NCBI RefSeq assembly: GCF_963678635.1
Contig: NC_087063.1
Span: forward strand, 61,171,850 to 61,235,849
DNA from: Symsagittifera roscoffensis
Taxonomy: Eukaryota; Xenacoelomorpha; Acoela; Convolutidae
Direction of reading: 5' to 3'
DNA length: 64,000 nt
This document shows, one piece after another, positions 20,847 to 32,400 of this stretch (position 1 is the stretch's first letter; each line of letters starts with the position of its first letter). The position numbers and the translations under genes were made by a program. Below the pieces are notes generated by a model that saw only the letters and a program-made list of their open reading frames with translations, was not told where the DNA came from and made no database searches.

Positions 20847-21900
20847 CTATGCCAATGGGTCGTTTTCAGTTTCTAGATTTTCCGTCTCCAGTTCCTCCGG
20901 TTGATCTTCTTGTCTGTCCTCTAAGTAGTTTACGTGTGTGGACCGGCATAATTTTGCGAAATGACCACTCTTGGCACATTTTGAGCAGATCTTATCTTTG
21001 GCGGGCAAGACTGTAAATGGTTTTGACCATACTGATTTCCGCATTTGTAACACTGTTTTTGAGTGTTTATGTTGGTATTTCTTTGTTGTCCTCTTGTGTT
21101 TTGTGCTCCGCGTGGAAAAGGTCGCCCATGAGCGCCTGGACCTCTTTGTGTGTTTGGGTTGTTGGAGTAGTTAATGCAGCCCCGCGTATTTATGTAAAGA
21201 ACCGTTTCTTGTTTTGGTGTAATGTTATGTCCTCCGAATGGATTTGTTCTCAATGTACGACATGTTCATTTCCTTTTTCTCGACGTACGCATCTTGCGGG
21301 CTCCTTGTGTGTGCTAATAGTTCTTCTGCGATCTTGTCATTGTTCATATGCGCTGTGAACATGTATCTGATCTGTTCGTCTGGTCGGTCGCCGTAGTCTG
21401 CTCGTGAAGCTAATTCGACTAAATCCGCGTGGAATTGTTCTAAATTCTCTGTTTTTCTTTGTTTCCTAAAGTTGAAATGGTTTTTTTCAAAGAGAATTAT
21501 CCTAGTTGTCAAGAAAATATCCTCAAGTGTTGTCATCAGTTCTTGTGTGGTGGTCTTATGTAGTTCCAATTTAGGTCTTTTCTGTTGTATTTGTTTTTGT
21601 CCTTCCGCTCCTAAACGTAAGAATAGGTAGCTGCGCACTTTTGTGTCTGCTTCGTCCAATCTGAAAGAGTTGCATAGTACTCTCCCGAGCTTTTATGACC
21701 TGGTTCTACCAACCAACTCGCTTCTCTTGGTTTCTGACCTCTCTGTTTTTCTTTTGTGCCGACTAACGGTGGTCTGGCTCTCAGCAGATTTCGCACTTCC
21801 ATTCTATCCTTTGCGAATACAGCCATTTCCAATATCGCTGCCCACTTTGACCACTCTAGCAGTGGTTCTACAGATGCCTTTTCCCAGAACGGTTTAATTT
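20847..21900 (-). pseudogene. gag (copy A), capsid and nucleocapsid
   Basis: The 144-codon frame 21225-21659 reads DEADTKVRSYLFLRLGAEG, FNFRKQRKTENLEQFHADL, and IRYMFTAHMNNDKIAEELL, a retrotransposon capsid with the same blocks as copy 1. The nucleocapsid follows: CYKCGNQYGQNHLQSCP (first knuckle; frame 20930-21253) and CSKCAKSGHFAKLCRST (second knuckle, CX2CX4HX4C; frame 20847-21053). A frameshift separates the two knuckles. The N-terminus (EMAVFAKDRMEVRNLLRA) is near 21800. Downstream of the second knuckle an acidic stretch leads to the protease. Confidence 0.8.
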
Positions 21901-21920
21901 TAGTGGGTTTTTGGAGTATA

Positions 21921-21935
21921 CTGATGGCTGCGCCA
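21921..21935 (-). promoter_or_regulatory. Primer-binding site (copy A)
   Basis: The minus strand reads TGGCGCAGCCATCAG directly after ...GTGACA, the probable LTR end (CA at 21936-21937). TGG is complementary to the CCA end of a tRNA, and its position immediately inside the LTR is the expected one. I could not match the following bases to a particular tRNA by eye. Confidence 0.55.
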
Positions 21936-22320
21936 TGTCACACATCAACGTATGATCTTCCTATTCTGGAATCCGAATGGATCGATAAACTGATACTATA
22001 ATCCGCAGCGACGTAAAACAACTGACTTTAACCAACGTTTATTTTGGTCTGACCGTTCGTTCGGCCACCGTTCTAGAGGTACACTATGAGGCTAATATTC
22101 TTTCAGTAAGCGATTTTGATTCTCTTTTATAATGTCTCAAATCGTCAAGTTGGGTACGAAATCGTCTAGCGGGTACGAATCCGGTTACCGACCCAAAACG
22201 TAGGCTCATATCCCGTGCTGGTTCTTCTTTTAAGAAAAAAGGCTGGATCAATCATCTAAACGTGTTTCGTTACAGGACCAAAAAAGTAAACTAGCACCGG
22301 TATAACCTAATTAATTTTAA
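21936..22320 (-). repeat. 5' LTR of copy A (right boundary approximate)
   Basis: Signals occur in the order expected for U3-R-U5 on the minus strand: TATAAAAG at 22124-22131, AATAAA within 22043-22050, and a CA end at 21936-21937 followed by the primer-binding site. The outer end was not determined because no second LTR copy was recognised. Confidence 0.5.
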
Positions 22321-23290
22321 AGACGTATAATTAATTCTGTTTTTTTTTTAGTTAAAGTCATTTGTTTGAAGAAGAATTTGACAACTTTCCAATCTTTCGT
22401 TTTCAGGAACTTTTGAAAACACAAAGAGATGAACTTTTTCGAGCTACAATGGATAGTGTTTTGTGGATGGACAAGCTTTCTCGTCCTTTTCAACATGCAA
22501 ACCGCACACATAACAAGTCATGTCACCCTTCAAACTAAATAATTTCGAGGCAAGCTGTGTGAGTCATGTATTGCCTGATTAGAAGTTTTCTTTTTAAGTA
22601 AATTTTAAAGCAGAGGCTTTTAGAGAAGTCAGGCAAAACTTTGAAAATAATATACATGTATGTTTCGTTTTCTTGTTTGAACTCATTTCTGAGAAAAATT
22701 GAAACCTTCCTCGAAAAGTCGGAATTTAACGCTAAATTGTGCTTCTTTTTTTGATACAAAGTTGGAACCCCGGTTTTGTGTTGATAATGGCCAGCCATTG
22801 AAAAATACTGGTCAAATGAAGTCCTATTGCATTGAATTTTTATGCTCTGCATACTACTCCATTCAGATATCTATGGAAAGCAACATATTCTGAAAGACTT
22901 TCATAGACTTTTTTTACTCTGGGTCAAGTTACTATTTCAATATACTTTCTCGTTAACGACGCAAAGTTTAAGTCCGAGATGCTGTGACCATGAGATTGAA
23001 TAGATTCCGACGGACAAAAGATCTTGAAGCACTTGGTGTAGACAGATGGTTCCTTTCATAAGCGAAGAGTTGGAGCAATATCATATTTTGGCTCTATTAG
23101 ATCTGATTCAATTACCAAAAAAATTATCATAAATATTTTACAGCATTTTCTCTAATTCACGAAGGTAATCAGTAAATTATAATTAAGAGTTTTTAAAAGC
23201 ACGAGACATAGCAGATTGTTTAAAAATCAGTATTTACTGCGAAATTCAAGTGATACTGCATTCGTCCCCTGGCTGTGGTGCAATCATTTT
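22321..23290. other. AT-rich stretch without recognised gene
   Basis: Only short frames occur (105 codons at most, 22535-22852 minus) without recognisable motifs. It separates copy A from the left end of element C. Confidence 0.4.
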
Positions 23291-23299
23291 TTTGTCAAA

Positions 23300-23465
23300 G
23301 TCAAAATGTTTTAAATACCGGTCTTAATTTTACTCTTATATCTCCTAGTCTCAGTAGATCTAGTGTATACAGGTATTTGCGAGACAAGATATCAGGAACT
23401 GTTATGGAGAAGAACGACTGCTTGCTCAGTTATACTCATTCTGCTCTGTTGCTGAAACTATGAAT
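23300..23465. repeat. Terminal direct repeat of element C, left
   Basis: Shares ATCTCCTAGTCTCA, TAGATCTAGTGTATAC, GGTATTTGCGAGA and GGAGAAGAACGACTG in the same order with 34675-34835. Direct orientation and position outside the coding region fit LTR remnants. Similarity stops abruptly to the right of 23465. Confidence 0.65.
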
Positions 23466-24890
23466 CCGGGTTTTAGAGAGTTTTTGAGTTTAATGTTTAT
23501 TATTGTGAAGGATGGACGGAGAAGCGTCTTGATTCTTTGAGTAGATTCTTTTGAAGCAGTGGCTGCGTGAATGAGGAGAAAAAAATAGTTGCTCGCGGTG
23601 TGGAGTAGTTGTCTTCATGAGGAGAAGGGGTAGAGTTGCTCAGTTTTCAGTCTGGTGTATCAGAGTGATTTTGTTAAGAATTCAGAATTATGCAATAATG
23701 GGTTGATTTCGTTAAATTAGAGCGAGACTACGTGCATTCTCAACTATTCATCAAATAGCAAAATGGAGTTTGACTTCGCTGTGTGAGGCGCCAAGTGACT
23801 AGAATTCGTCTGTGAGTTCAACATCGAGTTGGCCCTTGTTCTTCTTCAATGGGTACTTTTGATACGATGTTGGGTCCATACTTTGAATCCTGTGAGGATT
23901 GTGACTACGGCAACAAAGCAATAATTTTGCCAAGCCAGAGGCGGAATGTCATCGAAATTTCATTTTCCTTTGCTGCTCATTTTTTTTGCTCTAAGAAATC
24001 TTTTTACATTGCATATTTATATCTGCATCGTGTTAGTGAGATCAGTTTTGGTTCTGATCTTCTTAGTTGTTTTGTCAAATCTTTTATTTAGTTTTGGTTA
24101 TTTTGAAGAATCGCTCAATCTAGAGCTACCCTCGTCAAAATAGGAGTGCGCGTCTTAAGCGTAGGGTAGCGCGGGTGGTGAGGCCGACTATAGAGTATGC
24201 TCAGGACGTCCTTTACTGGTGAATTAGGCCAGTTGCAGGGTTAGGCCAGTTTTTTTTGAGTTTTTAGTGATTCAAGTGGTTTTAATAAAATTGAAAGCGG
24301 ATTTCAAAAGAACAATTTATTCAGTTTTAATCTGGGTTTAATCTGGTGTGGGTAACATGGGACTTTCTCTTACCTGCGGTTGATTCTGTGGCATTAGTAG
24401 GCTGTGTCGGTTAGCTTAGGCTCATTTATATTTCCTTCCAACCGGGTTAAGGGAAAGTTGTTATCAGTTAGTTTCTAAATTTTTTAAATCATTCATTAAA
24501 CAATACTACGAGGGCGAACTGCATATTTTGTGTGAAAAGAGTACGTGAAATGTGGGCGGGTGAATGACAAACGTTCTAATTATATAAAAGAAGCATTTAA
24601 AAACGGTTAGTTTTCCTTAATTTACTTTTCTCTTATAAATTATTTCATCATAGTGGAACACTACTACAGAATTATCAGTTTATTGCGTTTGTATAGCATT
24701 TTACTGCACTAGAATAAATTATGACACATCGTTAGATTTACCAAAAGAAAGTTGACAATAGAGAGTTATTTTCCTTTTATTTTTTTTTCTTTCGGGATGA
24801 ATGCTGGGTGAAATCTAAAAAGAAAAGGTGAAACACACGTATAAAAACGGTGAGTGTTTTTTATTTGTATTAGTGATAAGAAAAAAACTA
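23466..24890. other. Non-coding left flank of element C
   Basis: No coding motif. A pyrimidine-rich tract at 24770-24796 (purine-rich on the minus strand) could be the element C polypurine tract, which would put the 3' LTR between it and 23300; this is inference because the right-hand end does not match across the whole interval. Confidence 0.3.
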
Positions 24891-24893
24891 TAC

Positions 24894-26574
24894 TTAAAAG
24901 GATTCGGGGTCGGGGATGTGTATTACCATTTTAGTTTGAAGCATTGGCCAAGGAAGTTCAAGCGCTCTAATGATAATAACTTCTTCGGTAATAGCTGAAA
25001 ATTCGTGATGGGATTTTTGTACTAGTTTGTAAAGTTTGTGGTTAACTTTAAATTTAAGCATATTTTCTAATAGGGCCACTTCGATGTATGTCTCCGTCTG
25101 GGATGATTATGGGACGAGCGTCTTCTGGTGCGAATTTGTTAGTTAAGGTGCAAAAGATACACATATGAAGGACAGGGTCGTAGTTACGGAGGATGCCATG
25201 TAAGTTACTTGATTTAAAGCAGTATGTAAAGTTTAAGAAGTAGAGAGATGTGTATTTTGAGTTATTTAACAGAAAACGATGGTGTGGATAACGGGAAAAT
25301 GAACTGTTATTACCTTTGGATGAATTTATAATAGGTGTAAGTATGGGTTAATTTTTTTTCAACGTAACTTCAACGCGCAGTGAATATCTTGTTCCTTTGT
25401 GAATTAAATGTTAGTGTAAAATGTTTGAATTTGTTAAAGAAGCTTTAGTGGTTTATAAGCTTTAATATTTAACAATGCGTGATCTATGATGTGGTAGAAT
25501 TTCCTATTTGTGCTGTCAACAAGAAAATTATAATCTTATTTGATGAAGAATTTATCGGATCAATATCAGGATGTTAGGATCAATATCCTATGGTGAATCT
25601 TCCATATATCTAGTGACATTGTGGTCATAAGGGTTAATAGCGAATCGATTAGCTTTTTGTGCAACGAATCAAATCAGTGTTTGATTGAAGCCTATGGTGG
25701 TGAATTGATTTAGGTGAAATGCAGTAATTAGTTGTAGAATGATAGAGTCACAAAGTCATCTGGGTTGTTCAATAGGGATACTTTTAGTGGGTTAGTGAAG
25801 TTGTATTCGGAACTCCTTGAGAGTGCTGGGAGTCGGGACTGTTCGTCCACGTAATGTGCACATTGGGTTTCATTTTCTCCATTCTAGTAGGTGTATTGAG
25901 GGAAGAATGATAGGTTATGTATTAGAAAGTCAGATGTAATAGTATGATGTGGGTGATGGCATTGAAGTCGATATGATTATGGGCGGCTAATAATGAATTG
26001 TGGTGTGGTGTTAGGTTGTTTTCGTTTCATAAAGACTCTCCGTGCACGTGTAGGTGCGAGGTTGACAGATGGGATAGAGGGTTCAGAGGTTGAGGCTGAG
26101 TGGGTTAGTGGATGAATTGTTAATCAATTATTTGTGTTATGAAAGTTTTTTTGGTGACTAAAAACAAAACACATCCAACTGATGGTCGAGTTGATCGTCT
26201 GTGATAGGTCTGGATTCATCGAGTACATCACTTGATAAGGGGAAAAGAATAGGTGTCGCGTCAGTGTGCAAAGATGCAATAAAAGAAGTTTAACAGGGTT
26301 AGGGAGAGTTGTGGGTTGAAAAAGCGGTTGGGAAAAACTAATGGGACTGGTTCACAGTCGAAAAATTTATCGAATATTTCAACTTCGGAGTTATTAAAAA
26401 TTGAGATATTTTTAAAAACTGTTTGTGTTGAGTCATCTGAGTCCATGAGTGGTGAGTAAGATAAAAAACTGGGTTGGAAGAGGTGAGGTCTGAAATTTTA
26501 ATGAAGGAATCGTTGCGTTGGAGATTGGAAGGATATGAAAGGGAACGGTTGAGGGATCCAACTTGTCGGCTCAT
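24894..26574 (-). pseudogene. Degenerate ORF downstream of envelope-like gene (element C)
   Basis: Three short frames lie in a row: 26338-26574 (SRQVGSLNRSLSYPSN), 26261-26446, and 24894-25079 (KLVQKSHHEFSAITEEV), the last preceded in another frame by CIFCTLTNKFAPEDARPI. They look like relics of coding sequence because they keep coding-type composition over 60-80 codons, but no domain is recognised. It may be a further ORF of the element or the displaced end of the envelope-like gene. Confidence 0.3.
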
Positions 26575-26716
26575 CGTGTGCTGAGAAGATGATTGTTTTG
26601 AGAACGATTTATTAAGGTGTGTGATTGTTCTACAATTTGTTCATATGTGTCGTCTATAGCTGGTTGTTGGAGTGCTATTTGAGATATAGGGCTGCATTGT
26701 GAGTTATTAGTTTTTA

Positions 26717-28010
26717 TTATCCGTTCGGGGGTCGAAACTGTATTTCTATAACTTTGTGGTACTTAAGATAGAGGATGATTAATGTGAAAATTGCGTAAAT
26801 GTGATGGTGCTGTAGGTGTCGTGTTTTTATTGTCTTGTGGAGTATCAAATGTATTTGATTTGTAGAACTTTTTTTGTTCACTGATTTGTGCGTCAAGAAG
26901 GATTTTAATAACAAAGATGGAAAATATTCCAAAAAGTCCTGCGAATAAAACGCTAGCTTCTCTACTGACTCGTGTGTGTTTTGCGCATGTATTTTGTATT
27001 CCTTTTAATAGATAGAAGAGGAATCCTATGAAATTAAACGTTTTGTATAAAATTGTCAATCTTTCTAAGATTTAGTAGGGCAATCCTAGAAATGCTAGGA
27101 ATTCGTTTTTGATAAGTGAAAAATTAAAAATACTGATTGGTGAAATATCTTGTCGGCAATTTTTTTCGCCGTTTAAGTATATACAGTCTTTAATGACTTT
27201 AAAATAACCTCTATATTCTTGTCGAAAGATGTCTGAGAAACCTGCTGCCTCAGCGAGCTTACGTAGGTTTTGATCTATTGGTTATCTCTGGATTGTATTC
27301 AATTTAGTGAGAAGTTCTTGAAATTGTTGTTCTCTAGTGTGATGTTGTTTATCTGATTTTGAATAATAGCCTATTGACTGTAGGTCTACGTTTGGGTTAC
27401 GAGCGATTGGTGAGATTATACTTTCGGGGGAAAATTTTTTAAAGGTGGCCTTAAAGTAGGGTATGGAGTTAGAAGATAAAATTTCACTTCGTTTGTGTTA
27501 AGCTGTACAACAATGTGGCTATCTTCAGATCCACATGGAACAGCTGCATCTCAAAAATAAGCTCGGAGTGATACGGTTTTCCACTGATCCACTGATCTAT
27601 TTTGTTTTTATAGAATGTAGATTTGCGTTGGTAGCATCTTTTGTCTTCAAAACCTAAAGTGGTGAAACTGTGTTTAGTAGTGCAACAGTTTTTAGTGCAA
27701 GAGTTGTCTGATACGAGATATCATGTGTAAGTTGTCTTGAGAACTGCTAAAGTGAGAGGTTGTCGTATTTGTGTTCATTCTAGTTCACATAAACGATGGA
27801 GTGTTTCTAATTCGGAAAGTGACATTTCTTGAAGTTTTTTACATCTTGTGTAATATAATTCCATATCGAGGTGAATTTCATACTGAATTGCGCCAAAGTA
27901 TGGGTCATTTATTACTGAAGGTTCTGAAGGTTCTTGCAGTCTTGTACTGTCTGTGATATCTGGACGAAAATTTTCAATTTTCCAATGTTTCAATTTTTAG
28001 AGATTGTTAC
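26717..28010 (-). pseudogene. Envelope-like glycoprotein ORF (element C)
   Basis: This lies after integrase, where errantivirus-type elements carry env. The N-terminal frame 27775-27993 has LYYTRCKKLQEM. A Cys-rich segment near 27610-27710 reads NSCTKNCCTT. Near the end, the frame 26763-27059 contains a hydrophobic run (VLFAGLFGIFSIFVIKILL) that fits a membrane anchor, followed by a hydrophilic tail of about 45 residues. Ectodomain with Cys cluster, single anchor and short tail is the layout of a membrane glycoprotein. Several frameshifts and stops make it non-functional. It has no sequence signature that names a viral family. Confidence 0.5.
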
Positions 28011-28270
28011 CTAGATGTGAGATTTTTTGTCTTCTGTATTTCTAAATAGGTCGGCCTTGCTAACAATTAGTTTGCTTGTTTTCATTTCGAAACCTTTTTC
28101 TTATTCGACAAGAAATTTTGAATTTTGTGTTTGGAAAAGTAATTTGGGGTAATTGCATGCTAATTCAACTTCAGGGTAAACTTGAAAACGTGTTAATTTA
28201 TTTTCTATACCATGTATGTTCTTATATTGACTTGGGTTTGACTTTTTTAGTCAAAGTTATTTTTATTCAA

Positions 28271-28508
28271 AAGTTTGGATTCTATAAAGTGTTTTTTTGT
28301 GAAGTTTGATCGATCTTGCGTGGATTTTAGCGACTTGAAATGTCGTTCATGTGTCTTCAGGGAACCAAAATATGATTGCCTACGTTCGTAAGTTTGGATT
28401 CTATGAAGTATTTTTTTGTGAAAGATCTTCGATCTTGCGTGGATTTTAGCGACTTGAAATGTCGTACATGTGTCTTCAGTGAACCAAAATATGATTGCCT
28501 GCTTCGTA
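28271..28508. repeat. Tandem duplication, 119-base unit
   Basis: Two adjacent copies begin with AAGTTTGGATTCTAT at 28271 and 28390 and share GATCTTGCGTGGATTTTAGC and CCAAAATATGATTGCCT. They lie between the integrase and the envelope-like ORF of element C. Each contains the small inverted repeat GCGAC...GTCGT. Confidence 0.8.
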
Positions 28509-28599
28509 TGGTTGGATCACAAAGTCCTTGATCGTTAATATGAGTTAAGCGATTTCCTTGATATAGTGTAGTCTGAATATAGCCTTACAGTTTGACGGG

Positions 28600-29420
28600 T
28601 TTCTGATTCCAATATGATGCATCCAGTTTTTATAGAGTAAATCGTAGGTTAAGCGTCCGTGTGCGCCATGATGAATGATTTTATCGTCTAGCTGGATATT
28701 ACATTGGTTGTGTTCAAGTTTTTGATTTTGGAGTTGTTGGAGGAGTTTCTGTGATAATTATAGGTTTGCGTGGTTTTTGGTTAAAACCATTCCATACGGG
28801 GTTAGTCCAAATGTTGTTGTAATCTGAGAAGTATTTGCTAATGGGAAAAATTTTACGTCTGTTGATCGATCAGAGTACTTTTCATCGTTTCTGTTCTTTA
28901 TGCATCGAAGACATTCTTGTAAGGAGCGGTTCATGCCATCGACTAGTCAGTTTGTCCATGCGACAAATAATGTTCTAGGTTTATGTGTGATATTATAAAG
29001 ATGACATAGTTTAATTAATTCGTTATTTATGAATTTTGTTCCATTTTCTGTGACAAAGATTTCATGTATTCCAAATTTTGGTATCCAGTGTTCATAAATT
29101 ATTGTGTAAGCATACTAAGCGTTACAATGGTGTACAGGTTTGAGTGATACATAGTGTGTAAGTGTGTCTAATACTAACATTATATACGAATTTCTTTCTG
29201 ATGAGAGTGATATAAGGCCTTTGGTATCAAATGAGATTCTTTAATTGAAATATAAATTTTGAACTTTGAAGTTTTTGTTTTTTTGCTAATTACAGTCATT
29301 GCAAAGTAATTTTATCCAAATTGGTGCTTTGGAAGATAGAAATTTCGGGTTTAATTTCAATATGTTTTCTCCTACATGTTTTTTTGCAATCAAGGAATGT
29401 GAAATTCGAAATGCGGGTAC
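28600..29420 (-). pseudogene. Integrase pseudogene (element C)
   Basis: The first catalytic Asp is readable in RISFDTKG near 29225. At the second site (29040-29055) the family motif TDNG reads TENG, an Asp to Glu change. Near 28945 the segment normally carrying Glu reads LVDGMN after a stop, again altered. HHCC finger remains lie near 29330-29420 in other frames. Aligns with the intact core of copy D at 38894-39454. Confidence 0.7.
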
Positions 29421-30199
29421 AACTAAGCTTAGTGATAGACAGGGTACTTTCGTGTTTTCGTGATGGTATTCTAAACGGTCAGTGTTTTCTGTATTGTTAA
29501 ATTTTCGAAGATCTCGGAGTAATGTTCTACTTCGTATTTATGTGGTATCGGCCTTAGTGAGTTTTGTTTTGTATTTATGCCAAGATCTGAGTTGTCTGAT
29601 ATCAGGGTCAAAAATTTGATGTATCTGTAATAAATGGAGTGTCTTTTTTCTGTATTAGAGAGAAACATATTTTAAATTTTGTTCTTTGGTATACTATCCT
29701 AAAGATCTTGCTAATCGAATATTTTTTGGTTGTACATTTTTGACTTAAGTCTGGAGGACCTGACAAATTTGTCATATCGGTGAGATCTTCTTTTTCTATT
29801 AATGGGAATTTTTTTTTTCGCTTTGGTTTTCATTGATATGTTTTCAGTTGTGTATTAATTTTTATCCATGATGAATATGGTATAGGTTTAAATTTATCTT
29901 TTTCCAAAAAAACTTACTTCATTGTGATTATTTTGGCAATCTAGATGTAGAGAAAAACGTTTTAAGAAATTTGTTTGCGGGGTATCGGATTATGTTTTTA
30001 CTGAGTATTTACATTCAAACTTTGATGATGTTTCGTCATTTGAGAGAAAGAACTTTATGATTTGTGGTACTTCTGCAGTTTTGTTCTTGTAAGTAGTTCA
30101 CGTGGTGTATTTAGACTTATTGTATCTGAAAAAGAAAGGTTTTTGCCTGCTGTTCAAATTATATGTAGCTTAGGAAAATCCCATTTTATTAAAATAAAT

Positions 30200-30640
30200 T
30201 GAAGTCTCTATACTTTATGATTTGGATTTAATTTCTATGTGAAATTTCAAACTTATAGGTTTGTGATCTCTAAATAAAACTGTAGGATTTTTTGATCCAA
30301 GAATTGAAAAATCAGTTTCTGTTAAAGTATAAACTATGACTGTACGTTCACTCACAAGTGTGGAGAGTCTGAATTCTATTTGTGTCAAAAAGTCTTGAGT
30401 TAGCTGATATAAGGTTAATTTCTTGTACCTCGAATTTCGAAGAATTGCTTGCACATATTGTAGAATGGTAGGTTTCAGTCTGTATTTGTATTTGAAATTT
30501 GTTCAGTGAGAAGAATTTCAATTCCATCAAATTGTTTTTGATGTTTCAAATTCCGTTCAAAAATATTTTTTTTTGTCGGAGAATCTCGTAAAGTTGTCTG
30601 AGATATAATTGCATTTTGTAAACATAGTTACTTAAGAAAT
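30200..30640 (-). pseudogene. RNase H remnant (element C)
   Basis: Frames 30348-30530 and 30215-30454 carry NLISANSRLF and then RLSTLVSERTVIVYTLTETDFSILGSK and LFRDHKPI, matching the RNase H positions of copies D-F. The Asp of TDHK is present as RDHK. A frameshift interrupts the domain near 30400. Confidence 0.65.
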
Positions 30641-31500
30641 TTAGCATTCCACGGAACTCTTGAGTTTCCTTTTTATTGGTTGGTGGTTGGAGTTTTGAAA
30701 TCCCGTTTTTCGGGATTCTAAAGGTGTTATTGTAGTGCCTTCAAAAATATTTCCAAGGAATCTTACACTGTGAGGAAAAATGTGATTTATCTGGGTCTGC
30801 TTTCATTTTTTTGTACTAAGATTCGATGGTGACCGTCTAAAACTGTAATCATTTTTTGTGTTGTTTGTGAATGTATGAAAACATCGTCTAAATTTAAAAC
30901 AAAGTTTTTGCTGAGATTTAGTGGTGTAAATAAAAAAACTTTACTCTACGTTTTACGCAGAAAAAGCTGCCGGTCCTATGGATATACTATAGAACAGTCT
31001 ATTCAATTCGTATTGTCGATTTGCTATAACGAAATGTGTGAGTTGACGTGATTATTCGTCTAGGGGATTTTGGTTGTATGCACTATTCATATCCGCGGTG
31101 GTATAATCGAGTCCATTTGTTTTTGTAACTTTTACTTGTTTTGGTTTTATGGGCAAGTTGCATTTTGGTTCATCAACTAGAGAGTTTAAATATTGCGCGT
31201 AAAAAACAACTTTAAGTGTGTCTCTTATAGCGAGAATATTTATTGGATTTATAAATGATTTTTTTTTGGGTTGTTGTTTTTTGTTTACTGGTGAGATAAT
31301 TTCATATTGTTCGAGAATGTCTAGAAATCTGTTTACTTTCTCTTGCAAATTTGTTGGGACCTTACTTGGGCTTTGGTTTTTCGGAAAGTGACTCGGGTTT
31401 AGGTAGAAGGTGGAGTGTTGAGTTATTTTTTTGATATCAAGTTTGACGTGGCATAAGCCATGGGATATTTCAATAGTAATTCTGCTAATTAATCAAGTTC
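30640..31500 (-). pseudogene. Reverse transcriptase pseudogene (element C)
   Basis: The N-terminal half is in frame 31052-31348 (VNRFLDILEQYEIISPVNK, then TTADMNSAYNQNPLDE, with the first catalytic Asp in TTADM). The YxDD box at 30883-30894 reads Asn-Leu-Asp-Asp followed by VFIHS, so Tyr is lost. The same lineage as the copy D RT (40688-41563) by shared blocks such as YEIISPVNK and FINPI. Confidence 0.75.
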
Positions 31501-32400
31501 TTCTTGATTCTTTTGAGAATGTTGAAAACTAAACATTGCCAAGAATTGTTGTTGTTCCACTGTATATTTTGAAATTAGGAATGTTGGATCGAAGTAAGGG
31601 GTTTTTGTGAAATAACCTGTGCTTCTGTTTGAATCAAAAGTGATATTGGTAACAGATAATTCTTTGTTAAGGATTCTTGATCGACAAACATCTGACAATT
31701 TTAAGCTATTTTTACCCTCAATGCTCTTTCCTGTGTAGGGTGAAATGTTGCAATTGTTTCGCAACATCCCAAAAGTCCTGAGGGAAGTGTAATATTTTAT
31801 AGTGATTTATTGTATAAATAAAATGCTATGAATCTGTGATCGTATTTTTAGCATACTTGATAGATGAAATCGTTACGCTAAAAACTTTGCCGATTGGTTT
31901 GAACTCATGGTCGCATATATTCAGTTTTTGTATTTTGATCGTTGTTATATTGGTGAACCTTGTTATTGGAACAGTCAAATGTATGTCCTATTAGTGATTT
32001 TGAATGTTTTGTTTGCTGATTATTAAATGGTAAATTTTCAAAAAAAAATTGAGTTTGTTTATTTAAATTTTGGAAAATGTAAGGGATGTATTATTGAGTT
32101 TTGTCTATTTGTCTTAGGTTTGCAATTTACTGTTTCAGATGTTTATAGTTGGTATTCAATTAGTATTTAGTGGGTTTACAACTATATTGTGTTTAATATC
32201 TGTTATGTGGAATACTTCTCTCAAAAGTTTTACTAAAAACTTATTTTGTTCCCTTGTTCGAGTTGGCATAAAAAATAATTGAATTTTTCCATAGTGTGGT
32301 AAACTTGTGCCTTACACAGTGGCTAGCTCACTGGAAGTTTTTGAAAAGGTTTGGGTGTAGACTGCGAAATTTCAATCCATGTAGGGATGATAATAATAAC
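31489..32400 (-). pseudogene. Protease region and gag-pol junction (element C)
   Basis: The 92-codon frame 31489-31767 (LSDVCRSRILNKEL, then STGYFTKTPYFDP) aligns with LDICQSTILDEEL and TDYFTKTPHFKP of copy D. Further upstream a segment near 31838-31953 (sense peptide with the CDHEFKPIG type of block) aligns with copy D near 41880-41950. The acid protease Asp motif near 32380-32400 (minus: LIDSGAQS) fits Asp-Ser-Gly. Confidence 0.55.

Larger units (their letters stand above)
15860..22320 (-). mobile_element. Copy A: near-complete Ty3/gypsy retrotransposon
   Basis: This is the most complete copy of the family: 5' LTR signals (22.13-21.94 kb), primer-binding site, gag, protease, RT, RNase H, linker, integrase, Pol tail and a polypurine tract, all on the minus strand in the normal Ty3/gypsy order. 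Internal length is about 6.1 kb. RT keeps its YLDD box and the protease its DSG box, but gag, RT and integrase contain frameshifts. The sequence left of the polypurine tract does not obviously match the right-hand LTR, so the 3' LTR is missing, replaced or too diverged to recognise by eye. Confidence 0.85.
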
